Notes under the pieces: generated by a model
The model's input: the letters and a program-made list of their open reading frames with translations, nothing else
Database searches by the model: none
Told to the model about the DNA's origin: nothing
Made by a program: the position numbers and the translations under genes
NCBI GenBank assembly: GCA_028287885.1
Contig: JAQBOT010000413.1
Coordinates: 1 to 5,817, forward strand
DNA from: Pedobacter sp.
GTDB lineage: Bacteria; Bacteroidota; Bacteroidia; Sphingobacteriales; Sphingobacteriaceae
Direction: 5' to 3'
DNA length: 5,817 bases
In this document: one piece after another, positions 1-5,817 of the stretch
Layout of the letters: the number at the start of each line of letters is the position of its first letter
How positions within the stretch are numbered: position 1 is the first letter of the stretch

Positions 1-1177
1 ATTCAAAAATAGTTGCAGGATACACATAGGAGCTGAAGGTATAATACAGCTTCTTTTCGAGGCTTTTACTTCCAAAACCTATTGCAGTGCCGGGTCCAGG
101 TAGTTCTACGCTATGTTCAAGCTCACCCATCATATTATATTGTAATACCATAGATACAGCATCCTTCATATAATTGGCGAATAGCTTTCCGCCACCAGTG
201 CTCGGCGTAAGCACATTTTCAGTTTCTCCAATCAAGTCTGTCCAATTCTCCATTCCAGGAGATTTGCTATTTACAATAACAACTTTCCCGTTTGCAGCAT
301 TTGCGTTGGTATAGATGTACAGCCTTTCGCCTTCGCTGTAAAAAATGTAATGATCCTTATCAAAGTTCTCGACTATAGCTTGAATCTTTCCGTCTGGAAC
401 CGACAGGTCCTGAAAGTAGAGTTCGTTGCCGGAGGTAGAATTTGCTGCCGTGATCACAAGAAAGCGTTCGTCTTCCGTCAAACTTCCACTGATGTAGCGA
501 CGAGGTAGTTCAGGTCCTCCAAAGATTAGTTTATCAGTTGTTTGGGCCGTTCCAAGCGTATGGTAAAATAATTTGTGATGTTCTGTTTTTCCTGAAAGCT
601 GACTACCTTCATTTGGTTTATCATAGCTACTATAATAAAAACCATCATTGCCCTGCCAGGCAAGGTCAGAGAACTTAACATTTTCAATTTGCTCGTAAAT
701 TAGATGTTTATTTTCTGCATCAAGAACGTAAGCAGTAGTCCAGTCAGAGCCGCCCTTCGATGTTTGATAGGCAACTAAACTCCCATCTTTGGAGAAACTG
801 ATGCCAGCCAACGCAGTGCTCCCGTCTTTTGAAAATGTATTTGGGTCTAGAAAAATCTCCGGTTCATCCCCTTCTTTTTGCCTGTACAACACACTTTGAT
901 TCTGCAAGCCTGTATTTTTATAATAGTAGGTGTAATTACCCTCCTTAAAGGGGCTGGAGAACTTTTCATAGTCCATCAGCTTACTTAATCGCTGGCTAAT
1001 GGCTTTCCTAAAAGGAATCTGTGCTAAAAAACCTTGAGTAACCTTGTTTTGTTCGTCAACCCATTCCTTGGTCTCTGTTGAACGGTCATCTTCAAGCCAA
1101 CGAAAAGGATCTTTCACAACTGTTCCAAAATAATCTTCTTGTACTTCTTGCGTTTTGCTAAGTGGGTATCTGACCAT
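1..1177 (-). CDS. Prolyl oligopeptidase (S9A family), N-terminal part, truncated by the left window edge
   Basis: This is a serine peptidase that cleaves short peptides after proline. The frame is open from the ATG at 1177 down to position 2, giving 392 residues. The N-terminus carries the family signature: DYFG (15-18), VKDPFRWLED (21-30) and EWVDEQN (38-44). From about residue 75 there are repeated beta-strand-rich blades with motifs such as ISFSKDGS and LAWQGNDGFYYSSYD, as expected for the seven-bladed propeller that gates the active site. Family members are usually about 680-720 residues, so the alpha/beta-hydrolase domain with the Ser-Asp-His triad lies outside the window and catalytic competence cannot be judged. 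An in-frame TAG at 1183-1181 fixes the start, and no signal peptide follows, so the enzyme is predicted to be cytoplasmic. It is divergent from the M1 aminopeptidase. No Shine-Dalgarno site is seen. The family call is firm. Confidence 0.93.
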   Translation of the reverse strand, partial: MVRYPLSKTQEVQEDYFGTVVKDPFRWLEDDRSTETKEWVDEQNKVTQGFLAQIPFRKAISQRLSKLMDYEKFSSPFKEGNYTYYYKNTGLQNQSVLYRQKEGDEPEIFLDPNTFSKDGSTALAGISFSKDGSLVAYQTSKGGSDWTTAYVLDAENKHLIYEQIENVKFSDLAWQGNDGFYYSSYDKPNEGSQLSGKTEHHKLFYHTLGTAQTTDKLIFGGPELPRRYISGSLTEDERFLVITAANSTSGNELYFQDLSVPDGKIQAIVENFDKDHYIFYSEGERLYIYTNANAANGKVVIVNSKSPGMENWTDLIGETENVLTPSTGGGKLFANYMKDAVSMVLQYNMMGELEHSVELPGPGTAIGFGSKSLEKKLYYTFSSYVYPATIFE

Positions 1178-1270
1178 CGTCTAATTTTTTTCGTTACAAA
1201 GGAAAGCATTCTGATTAATTCATTTAGGCCCTTTATAATTTAGCAATCTATTCGTTACATTCGCGAATCA
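1178..1270. promoter_or_regulatory. Divergent promoter region between the two peptidase genes
   Basis: This 93-bp AT-rich spacer must carry the promoters of both flanking genes. Weak matches to the Bacteroidota -7 element TAnnTTTG are TAATTTAG on the plus strand (1236-1243, facing the aminopeptidase) and TTCCTTTG on the minus strand (1204-1197, facing the prolyl oligopeptidase). Each matches 5 of the 6 fixed bases, but neither has a clear TTTG about 20 bp upstream, so the exact elements are uncertain. The 9-mer TTCGTTACA occurs twice, at 1190-1198 and 1251-1259. That promoters lie here follows from the gene layout; the individual boxes are guesses. Confidence 0.35.
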
Positions 1271-3748
1271 ATGAAACACATGAACAATAATCTTTTTAAA
1301 GCAGCCTGCACATCAGTCGCATTGCTGCTTGCTTCAAACGGTGTTTTTGCTCAAACACCCGGCACAGCTTCCCCCATGGCCATCTATAGGGCATCTGCCA
1401 CTAAAGTGAACGCTTTAGTTCATACTAAACTTGACGTTAGATTTGACTATGCGAAAAGGTTCCTTTACGGAAAAGAATGGGCTACGCTTAAGCCTTACGC
1501 GTATGCTACGGACAGCTTAAATTTGGATGCTCAGGGTATGGATATTAAATCTGTTGCCATGGTGAATGGAAAAAGCCTGCAGCCGCTGAAGTATAAGTAT
1601 GATCAGGAACAGATCAGGATTAACCTGGGCAAAAAGTACCTTCCAGGACAAACGTATACCATCTACATTGAATACGTTGCGAAACCCGATGACTTGAAGG
1701 TTAAAGGCTCAGCGGCAATCACCGATGCCAAAGGTTTGTATTTCATCAACCCGGACAGTGCAGTTAAAAATAAACCTGTTCAGATCTGGACTCAGGGAGA
1801 ATTACAATCTTCGTCTGCATGGTTTCCAACACTGGACAGACCAAATCAAAAGACAACCTCTGAGATCATCATGACTGTTCCGTCGAAATACGTGACCTTG
1901 TCTAATGGGAAACTTACCACACAGGTAAAAAACGCCAATGGCACGCGTACCGACACCTGGAAAATGGACCTTCCACATTCCACCTACCTTTTTATGATGG
2001 CTGTTGGTGATTTTAAGATCTACCATGATAAATGGAAAGAAAAAGAGGTAAACTATTACCTCGAGCCGGCTTATGCGCCTTATGCAAAACAGATCTTCGG
2101 TACAACGCCAGAAATGATTGAGTTGTATTCAAAGCTTCTCGGTGTTGATTATCCATGGAATAAATACAGCCAGATCGTTGCTAGAGACTACGTAAGTGGT
2201 GCAATGGAGAATACTTCTGCCACCTTGCATGGAGAATATGTTCAGAGAACGCCAAGGGAAATGCTAGACGAAAACTTCGATAAAGCCGAAAGCACGATTG
2301 CACATGAACTGTTCCACCAATGGTTTGGTGATTATGTAACTGCAGAAAGCTGGAGTAACATTACCGTAAATGAGTCTTTTGCGAATTATAGCGAAATTCT
2401 TTGGGCTGAACACAAATACGGCAAAGATGCGGCAGACGACCACAATTATAAGGATTTGGTTAGTTACTTAGGAGATAAGGAGAACTATTCAAAGAACCTT
2501 GTACGATTCAATTACCAGGAAAAAGAAGACGTGTTCGACTTGGTTTCTTACCAGAAAGGTGGACGTATACTGAACATGATGCGCAATTTTTTAGGTGATG
2601 AGGTCTTCTTTAAAGGTCTGAATATCTACCTAAAACAAAACGCATTAAAAAACGGAGAAGCTCATTTGCTTCGTCTGGCAATGGAAGAAGCCAGCGGAAA
2701 GGATATGAACTGGTTCTTTAACCAATGGTATTTTGGTGCCGGACATCCAGTTGTTAAGATAGACTACGCCTGGGATGAGGCTTCGAAAACACAGAAAGTG
2801 ACGGTTACACAAAGTCAGTCGGGTGCTCCTTTTACCATTCCTATGGCTATTGATCTGTATACCGGAAAGAACAAACAACATTATCAGGTAACGCTGAAGG
2901 ATGCTGTGCAGACCTTCGCTTTTCAATCAGCAACAAGACCCGATTTGGTGAACGTTGATGCAGATAAGGTGGTTCTTTGGGACAAAACGGATAACAAAAC
3001 CGCCGAAGCTTTCAGCTTCCAGTTTTTTAATGCGCCATTGTACCTGGACAGATTAGAAGCTGTATTGTATGCCTCGAAGAATCAAACAAGTCCGGATGCA
3101 TTAAAAGTGCTTTTGGCTGCATTGAACGACAAGTATTATAATGTTCGTTTAACAGCCTTGAAAGTGTTGAATCTAAAAGACGCGGCAATTGCCAAGACTG
3201 CGATCCCGGCTGTAGAAAAGCTTGCGGCCGCAGATCCGAACAATATTGTAAAAGCAAATGCAATTTCAGTATTGGGCGCTACAAATAATCCCGCTTACCT
3301 TCCTTTATTCAACGCTGCCTTAGGCAGTCAGTCGTATGCCGTTCAAGGTGCCGGTTTGGTATCATTGGCAAAACAAAAGCCTGACCAGGCCTTTACAGCT
3401 GCGAAATCATTTGAAAAAGACAACAAAGGACTTCTAACTACAGCAATGATGTATGTGTTTGCTACATCAGGGACGGAAAAAGAGGTTCCCTTCTTTGCTA
3501 ACAACTTCTCGGATAAAAGCAAGCAGGAACAATATAACGCCATTCCTATGTATTTATCTCTTGTTGGTAAAACAGCTGATAAAGCTGCTCTGGAACGCGC
3601 GGTGGATGATGCTAAGAATTTTGGCCTTGCTTTAAAATCTCAAGGGCTGAACCAGTACATTGCAGGCTTGTTAAGCCAATTGAAAGAATCTGCGATCGGC
3701 AAAACTGATCCGGGTTATATCGACAAAGCGATCGAAGAGCTGAAATAA
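1271..3748 (+). CDS. Exported M1-family zinc aminopeptidase (aminopeptidase N-like) with HEAT-like C-terminal region
   Basis: This is a metallopeptidase that removes N-terminal residues from peptides. The 825-residue protein begins with a Sec signal peptide (basic start, hydrophobic stretch about 11-22, likely cut after V-F-A at 27), so it should act in the periplasm or at the cell surface. The M1 N-terminal beta domain spans about 45-245. The catalytic domain has the exopeptidase motif GAMEN (310-314) and the zinc site HELFH (345-349), with H345, H349 and E368 as ligands (HExxH-X18-E), E346 as catalytic base and Y427 in SYQKGG as the likely transition-state tyrosine. A beta-sandwich (about 491-575) and a helical HEAT-like region (about 580-805, for example NVRLTALKVL at 624-633) follow. 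All key residues are intact. No type IX secretion C-terminal domain is evident. A second ATG at 1280 would give a slightly shorter signal peptide. No Shine-Dalgarno site is visible. A strong terminator follows the stop. Confidence 0.95.
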   Translation: MKHMNNNLFKAACTSVALLLASNGVFAQTPGTASPMAIYRASATKVNALVHTKLDVRFDYAKRFLYGKEWATLKPYAYATDSLNLDAQGMDIKSVAMVNGKSLQPLKYKYDQEQIRINLGKKYLPGQTYTIYIEYVAKPDDLKVKGSAAITDAKGLYFINPDSAVKNKPVQIWTQGELQSSSAWFPTLDRPNQKTTSEIIMTVPSKYVTLSNGKLTTQVKNANGTRTDTWKMDLPHSTYLFMMAVGDFKIYHDKWKEKEVNYYLEPAYAPYAKQIFGTTPEMIELYSKLLGVDYPWNKYSQIVARDYVSGAMENTSATLHGEYVQRTPREMLDENFDKAESTIAHELFHQWFGDYVTAESWSNITVNESFANYSEILWAEHKYGKDAADDHNYKDLVSYLGDKENYSKNLVRFNYQEKEDVFDLVSYQKGGRILNMMRNFLGDEVFFKGLNIYLKQNALKNGEAHLLRLAMEEASGKDMNWFFNQWYFGAGHPVVKIDYAWDEASKTQKVTVTQSQSGAPFTIPMAIDLYTGKNKQHYQVTLKDAVQTFAFQSATRPDLVNVDADKVVLWDKTDNKTAEAFSFQFFNAPLYLDRLEAVLYASKNQTSPDALKVLLAALNDKYYNVRLTALKVLNLKDAAIAKTAIPAVEKLAAADPNNIVKANAISVLGATNNPAYLPLFNAALGSQSYAVQGAGLVSLAKQKPDQAFTAAKSFEKDNKGLLTTAMMYVFATSGTEKEVPFFANNFSDKSKQEQYNAIPMYLSLVGKTADKAALERAVDDAKNFGLALKSQGLNQYIAGLLSQLKESAIGKTDPGYIDKAIEELK

Positions 3749-3769
3749 AAATTTTCTTTAGTTGATAAG

Positions 3770-3814
3770 AAGCGGTTGTATCACTTTAATGAGTGCTACA
3801 ACCGCTTTTTTTTT
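3770..3814 (+). terminator. Rho-independent terminator of the M1 aminopeptidase gene
   Basis: AAGCGGTTGTA (3770-3780) pairs perfectly with TACAACCGCTT (3797-3807). After a single T/C mismatch, CACT (3782-3785) pairs with AGTG (3792-3795), closing a 6-nt loop. A run of nine T residues occupies 3806-3814. The hairpin begins 22 bases after the stop codon. The T-run lies only on the plus-strand downstream side, so it serves the aminopeptidase transcript. Confidence 0.93.
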
Positions 3815-3934
3815 GTGGGCAATTGGCCGTTTTGCTTAGGAACCCAGAAAACTAAGTACTAGAGGGTACTAAGATGGTGTCAATTTCAAAAGACATGTGA
3901 AGACATAACTGAATTGGTAATTTTTTTTAAGTCT
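3815..3934. other. Convergent intergenic spacer, no gene seen
   Basis: About 120 AT-rich bases lie between the aminopeptidase terminator and the end of the DoxX-like gene. I see no convincing reading frame and no hairpin plus T-run that would end the minus-strand transcript. Short direct repeats are present: GTACTA at 3856-3861 and 3866-3871, and two nearby AAGACAT words around 3889-3906. They are too short to interpret. Confidence 0.5.
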
Positions 3935-4429
3935 TTAGCTGAGTGTCGGTCTAATGCTCTGCCATAAGTAATCGTTTTTGCCTTTTTTCAACACCAGCCA
4001 TGCAGCCCAGGATAAAATCAATGAAAAAGGAAAAGCTGAACCTGTCATGAGTGGAGCAATGCTTAGCAAAAAGATAATGGTTCCGAGGCAAGCCAATTTC
4101 AGCCACCAACCCTTGAGAAGCATACCTACACCTATCGCAAACTGCCCGAAAGCAATCACTGGAATAATAAACTGATTGTAATGACAGAACCAGCCGTTGA
4201 TTATATTGCGATATAAAGGGACAGCCATCTTAGCATAAACAAGATAGCTATTGGGACTTGTAAGACCTAAATACATATTAAGAGCTGAAGCGGCAACGAA
4301 AAGCACTGAAAAAAGTAAGCGAGCAAGTCTTGTACTTTTCCCGGCAGCGAACAAAAAACCTATTGCAACTGCTTGGGAAATTAGGTAAGGGACAATGAAT
4401 TGCTCAAGTTCTTTCATAAGACACATCAT
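3935..4429 (-). CDS. DoxX-like small integral membrane protein
   Basis: This is a 164-residue, strongly hydrophobic protein predicted to sit in the inner membrane. Hydrophobic segments are at about 11-30, 37-55, 87-106, 109-127 and 131-148. The middle section, with NMYLGL (51-56), a PLYRNIINGWF segment (71-81), FGQFAIGVGMLLKG (94-107) and the IAPLMTGSAFPF turn (124-135), resembles small uncharacterised membrane proteins grouped with the DoxX family. That match is from memory of family patterns, so the name is tentative. DoxX members have been linked to redox and thiol stress complexes, but no catalytic residue here proves a role. Start choice is open: ATG codons at 4429, 4426 and 4417 all fit, and the last (MKELEQF) gives a common-looking start. 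There is no Shine-Dalgarno site. The gene is divergent from the flavoprotein gene, with a shared 101-bp control region. Confidence 0.7.
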   Translation of the reverse strand: MMCLMKELEQFIVPYLISQAVAIGFLFAAGKSTRLARLLFSVLFVAASALNMYLGLTSPNSYLVYAKMAVPLYRNIINGWFCHYNQFIIPVIAFGQFAIGVGMLLKGWWLKLACLGTIIFLLSIAPLMTGSAFPFSLILSWAAWLVLKKGKNDYLWQSIRPTLS

Positions 4430-4446
4430 TATAGTCTTTTTAGATG

Positions 4447-4460
4447 GTGATTACAATCAC
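4447..4460. promoter_or_regulatory. Palindromic CRP/FNR-type operator candidate
   Basis: GTGATTACAATCAC is a perfect inverted repeat with 6-bp arms and a 2-bp centre. It fits GTGAT-N4-ATCAC, close to the FNR form TTGAT-N4-ATCAA and the CRP half-site TGTGA. It lies 18 bp upstream of the DoxX-like start (ATG 4429) and 70 bp upstream of the flavoprotein start. Relative to the promoter proposed at 4472-4501 its centre falls near -54. The palindrome is seen directly. That a CRP/FNR-family regulator binds it is inference. Confidence 0.45.
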
Positions 4461-4471
4461 ATAATCATACC

Positions 4472-4501
4472 ATTGGGATCAATTTTATACGCCTAACATT
4501 G
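4472..4501 (+). promoter_or_regulatory. Candidate Bacteroidota promoter of the flavoprotein gene
   Basis: ATTG at 4472-4475 and TAACATTG at 4494-4501 resemble the -33 TTTG and -7 TAnnTTTG elements of Bacteroidota primary-sigma promoters. Each is one base off consensus, with an 18-bp spacer that is slightly short. Transcription would start near 4507, leaving a leader of about 24 bases. On the opposite strand, TAAAATTG (4487-4480) is a weaker -7 candidate for the DoxX-like gene, without a -33 partner. Confidence 0.35.
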
Positions 4502-4530
4502 TTTTAACTTCGACCACCAAATCAAATTAC

Positions 4531-4989
4531 ATGTTAGGAGTACTCAACGAAACACAAATTGATGCGCTGTTAAGTGGCCAAGTTACAGGAAGACTCGGCT
4601 GCGCTATCGATGGTAAAGTTTACATCGTTCCAATCAATTATTATTATAAAAACTCGACTATTTATTCCCATTCGGCAGCAGGCAAAAAGATTGATATGAT
4701 GCGTCAAAACCCGAATGTGTGTTTCCAAGTAGACCAAATCAGCAGTATATTCCAATGGCAAAGTGCAATACTTTGGGGAAGATTTGAAGAAATTACAGAT
4801 AAAGAGAAAAAACATCAGGCCATGCAGGGACTCACCCATCGGCTAATGCCTTTTGTTACGACTCCCGCCGGACATCCTTCTCACGGAATTACCTCAAATG
4901 AAGCTGACCTTGAAGACCTTGAATTGATTATATACAAGATCACCATTACTGAAAAATCAGGAAAGTTTGAATACAGTGATGGTATTTAG
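4531..4989 (+). CDS. Pyridoxamine 5'-phosphate oxidase family (Nim-like) flavin-binding protein
   Basis: This is a 152-residue cytoplasmic protein of the split beta-barrel flavin-binding superfamily, in the group that includes Nim nitroimidazole-resistance proteins and many uncharacterised oxidoreductases. Visible family marks are an N-terminal helix ending in the GRLGC strand (20-24), YIVPINYYY (31-39), SHSAAGKKIDMM (46-57), NPNVCFQVD (60-68) and WQSAILWGRFEEI (76-88), followed by a helix and a HPSHG segment (115-119). These correspond to the FMN phosphate- and ring-binding strands in relatives. Length is normal for the group and nothing is broken. The true substrate is unknown. Drug resistance should not be assumed, since most relatives have no known link to it. 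The chosen ATG gives the expected start (LGVLNETQIDALL) and has no Shine-Dalgarno site. The gene is monocistronic, divergent from the DoxX-like gene and convergent with the transporter gene. Confidence 0.88.
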   Translation: MLGVLNETQIDALLSGQVTGRLGCAIDGKVYIVPINYYYKNSTIYSHSAAGKKIDMMRQNPNVCFQVDQISSIFQWQSAILWGRFEEITDKEKKHQAMQGLTHRLMPFVTTPAGHPSHGITSNEADLEDLELIIYKITITEKSGKFEYSDGI

Positions 4990-5087
4990 AGGTCTGAACC
5001 AAAATGTAAACCAAAATCAGTAAAACCTAGTATTAGGTGTAAAGCAAAAGCAGTACAAGACACAATGCATTGGATTTTTCTTGAAGG

Positions 5088-5131
5088 CACATCAAGCGCA
5101 CATCAAACACACATCAAGCGCACATCAAACC
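5088..5131 (+). repeat. Four tandem 11-bp repeats (CACATCAA + 3 variable bases)
   Basis: The units are CACATCAAGCG (5088-5098), CACATCAAACA (5099-5109), CACATCAAGCG (5110-5120) and CACATCAAACC (5121-5131). Units alternate between GCG-type and AC-type endings, so the array is also a 22-bp duplication whose first 21 bases are identical (5088-5108 and 5110-5130). The period is close to one turn of the DNA helix. Confidence 0.92.
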
Positions 5132-5155
5132 CACGCAACGTGTGTGTTTGATGTG
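5121..5155. repeat. Inverted copy of the 11-bp repeat; hairpin
   Basis: CACATCAAAC (5121-5130) pairs with GTTTGATGTG (5146-5155). After one mismatch, CACG (5132-5135) pairs with TGTG (5141-5144), including a G-T wobble, around a 5-nt loop. The same right arm matches the second unit over 15 bases (5099-5113 with 5141-5155), so two hairpins compete. Only three T residues follow on the plus strand and none on the minus strand, so an ordinary intrinsic terminator is unlikely. It may still protect or define 3' ends of either convergent transcript. Confidence 0.8.
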
Positions 5156-5184
5156 TTTCTGAAGTTTGTATGTTCAGGGAATAA

Positions 5185-5817
5185 TTAGGCTTGTTTAAGA
5201 CTCCGTTTATGGCGAAAGAACAATTGGGAAACAGGGATCAGCAGCAATCCGCAGAGACCGAAAATGATGAAAGAAATTCTGAGGCTAAAAGCATGTGCCA
5301 GGTATCCGATTAATGGTGGGCCGAGTAACATCCCCGTGATCGAATAGGTAGCAATGATTGATATGGCCATGCCAGGAGAGTATTTTTTCGACGATCCTGC
5401 GAGTGCATAAGACATCGGAATAACGGCTGCGGTACCAAAACCTACCATTGAAAAGCCAACCATGGCCGTCCAAAATCTTGGAACGATGATGGCCATAGAT
5501 ATTCCGGCCATAATACAGCTGGCACTCATAATATAAGTCCGTGGCATCCCCACAGCTTCAATAATTTTATCAGAAATGAAGCGTGATAAGGCCATAAACG
5601 TCATAAAGATCAAATAGCCGTACGTGAAGATTTTTATGTTCAAGACCTGTTGGAAGTAGATGCCGCTCCAATCAAACATCCCACCTTCGCAAATGGCAGA
5701 AAGCAACACCACAATACCGAGGTAAAAAATATAGGGATCAGGCTTGCTTAGAATGATCTTATTTCCAGTTTCAGATTTGTCGTCCTTTAACAAAAACTGG
5801 TAGCTGTACAAAGTAAG
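5185..5817 (-). CDS. Major facilitator superfamily transporter, C-terminal half, truncated by the right window edge
   Basis: This is a secondary transporter of the inner membrane. The frame is open from the window edge to TAA at 5187-5185, giving 210 visible residues. That is about half of a usual 380-410-residue protein with twelve transmembrane helices. It opens with a charged linker (LLKDDKSETGNK, about 9-20), as expected for the central cytoplasmic loop, then six hydrophobic helices (TM7-TM12) starting near residues 29, 66, 95, 115, 150 and 178. Family marks are FDWSGIYF (48-55), SRFISDKI (78-85, the loop motif between TM8 and TM9), IPMSYALAG (133-141), SPGMAI (147-152) and GPPLIGYLA (166-174). 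The pattern is like the YbjJ/FucP-type branch of the superfamily. The substrate cannot be told. A TTG at 5811 is not a credible start because it would leave only half a transporter. The gene faces the flavoprotein gene tail to tail. Confidence 0.88.
   Translation of the reverse strand, partial: LTLYSYQFLLKDDKSETGNKIILSKPDPYIFYLGIVVLLSAICEGGMFDWSGIYFQQVLNIKIFTYGYLIFMTFMALSRFISDKIIEAVGMPRTYIMSASCIMAGISMAIIVPRFWTAMVGFSMVGFGTAAVIPMSYALAGSSKKYSPGMAISIIATYSITGMLLGPPLIGYLAHAFSLRISFIIFGLCGLLLIPVSQLFFRHKRSLKQA

Larger units (their letters stand above)
4990..5184. other. Convergent intergenic region rich in short repeats
   Basis: This 195-bp gap separates the 3' ends of the flavoprotein and transporter genes. 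No reading frame looks real. Just after the flavoprotein stop, AACCAAAAT occurs twice, 12 bp apart (4997-5005 and 5009-5017). A small inverted repeat, ACCTA-N4-TAGGT (5025-5038), follows. The right half holds the 11-bp tandem array and inverted copy listed separately. No canonical hairpin plus T-run terminator is present for either gene. Confidence 0.6.

Noticed and set aside
1802..2026. Open frame of 74 codons antisense to the M1 aminopeptidase gene
   Set aside because: It overlaps the conserved M1 coding frame, has arbitrary composition with no domain, and is explained as a shadow.
2645..3543. Three minus-strand open frames (2645-2926, 3027-3263, 3343-3543) inside the aminopeptidase gene
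   Set aside because: All lie opposite coherent M1 coding sequence and have no recognisable features.
3453..3635. Plus-strand 60-codon frame overlapping the aminopeptidase 3' part
   Set aside because: It is out of frame within an intact gene, with no start signal or family resemblance.
3978..4175. Plus-strand 65-codon frame opposite the DoxX-like gene
   Set aside because: The minus-strand frame gives a coherent multi-pass membrane protein; the plus-strand translation does not look like a protein.
4570..4839. Minus-strand 89-codon frame opposite the flavoprotein gene
   Set aside because: The plus strand encodes a clear PNPOx-family protein; the antisense frame is its shadow.
4531..4989. Calling the flavoprotein a nitroimidazole resistance gene (nim)
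   Set aside because: Only superfamily-level motifs are visible; most relatives have no known link to drug resistance.
5088..5155. CRISPR array
   Set aside because: Units are 11 bp and directly adjacent, with no unique spacers and no cas genes nearby.
5121..5160. Standard Rho-independent terminator
   Set aside because: The stem is good, but only three T residues follow on the plus strand and no T-run follows on the minus strand.
5285..5473. Second minus-strand frame inside the transporter gene
   Set aside because: It is in a different frame from the clear MFS sequence and has no membrane pattern of its own.
5809..5811. TTG as the start of a short 208-residue transporter
   Set aside because: The frame continues to the window edge and the visible part begins in the central loop of an MFS protein, so the gene simply extends beyond the window.

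Overview
The window looks like an ordinary chromosomal stretch from a Bacteroidota bacterium, most likely a member of the Sphingobacteriaceae such as Pedobacter. This is an inference. It rests on moderate AT richness, genes without clear Shine-Dalgarno sites, weak matches to the Bacteroidota promoter form (TTTG / TAnnTTTG), and the protein types present. No rRNA, tRNA, insertion sequence, phage gene or CRISPR array is visible.

Five protein genes lie on alternating strands, so each is probably its own transcription unit. From left to right they are: the N-terminal part of a cytoplasmic prolyl oligopeptidase (minus, runs off the left edge); a complete, exported M1-family zinc aminopeptidase with a HEAT-like C-terminal part (plus), closed by a strong intrinsic terminator; a small DoxX-like membrane protein (minus); a split-barrel flavin-binding protein of the pyridoxamine 5'-phosphate oxidase / Nim-like group (plus); and the C-terminal half of a major facilitator transporter (minus, runs off the right edge). 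The longest stretch without a gene is about 195 bases.

Two divergent intergenic regions hold the control sequences. The one at 1178-1270 separates two peptidases, one cytosolic and one exported, which could both serve peptide use. The one at 4430-4530 lies between the DoxX-like gene and the flavoprotein gene. It contains a GTGAT-N4-ATCAC palindrome of the CRP/FNR operator type, which suggests shared redox- or nutrient-linked control of that pair.

The least expected structure is in the convergent gap between the flavoprotein and transporter genes (4990-5184). Four tandem 11-bp units beginning CACATCAA are followed by an inverted copy that can pair with more than one of them, giving competing hairpins without a T-tract. 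No clearly new multi-gene system is visible.
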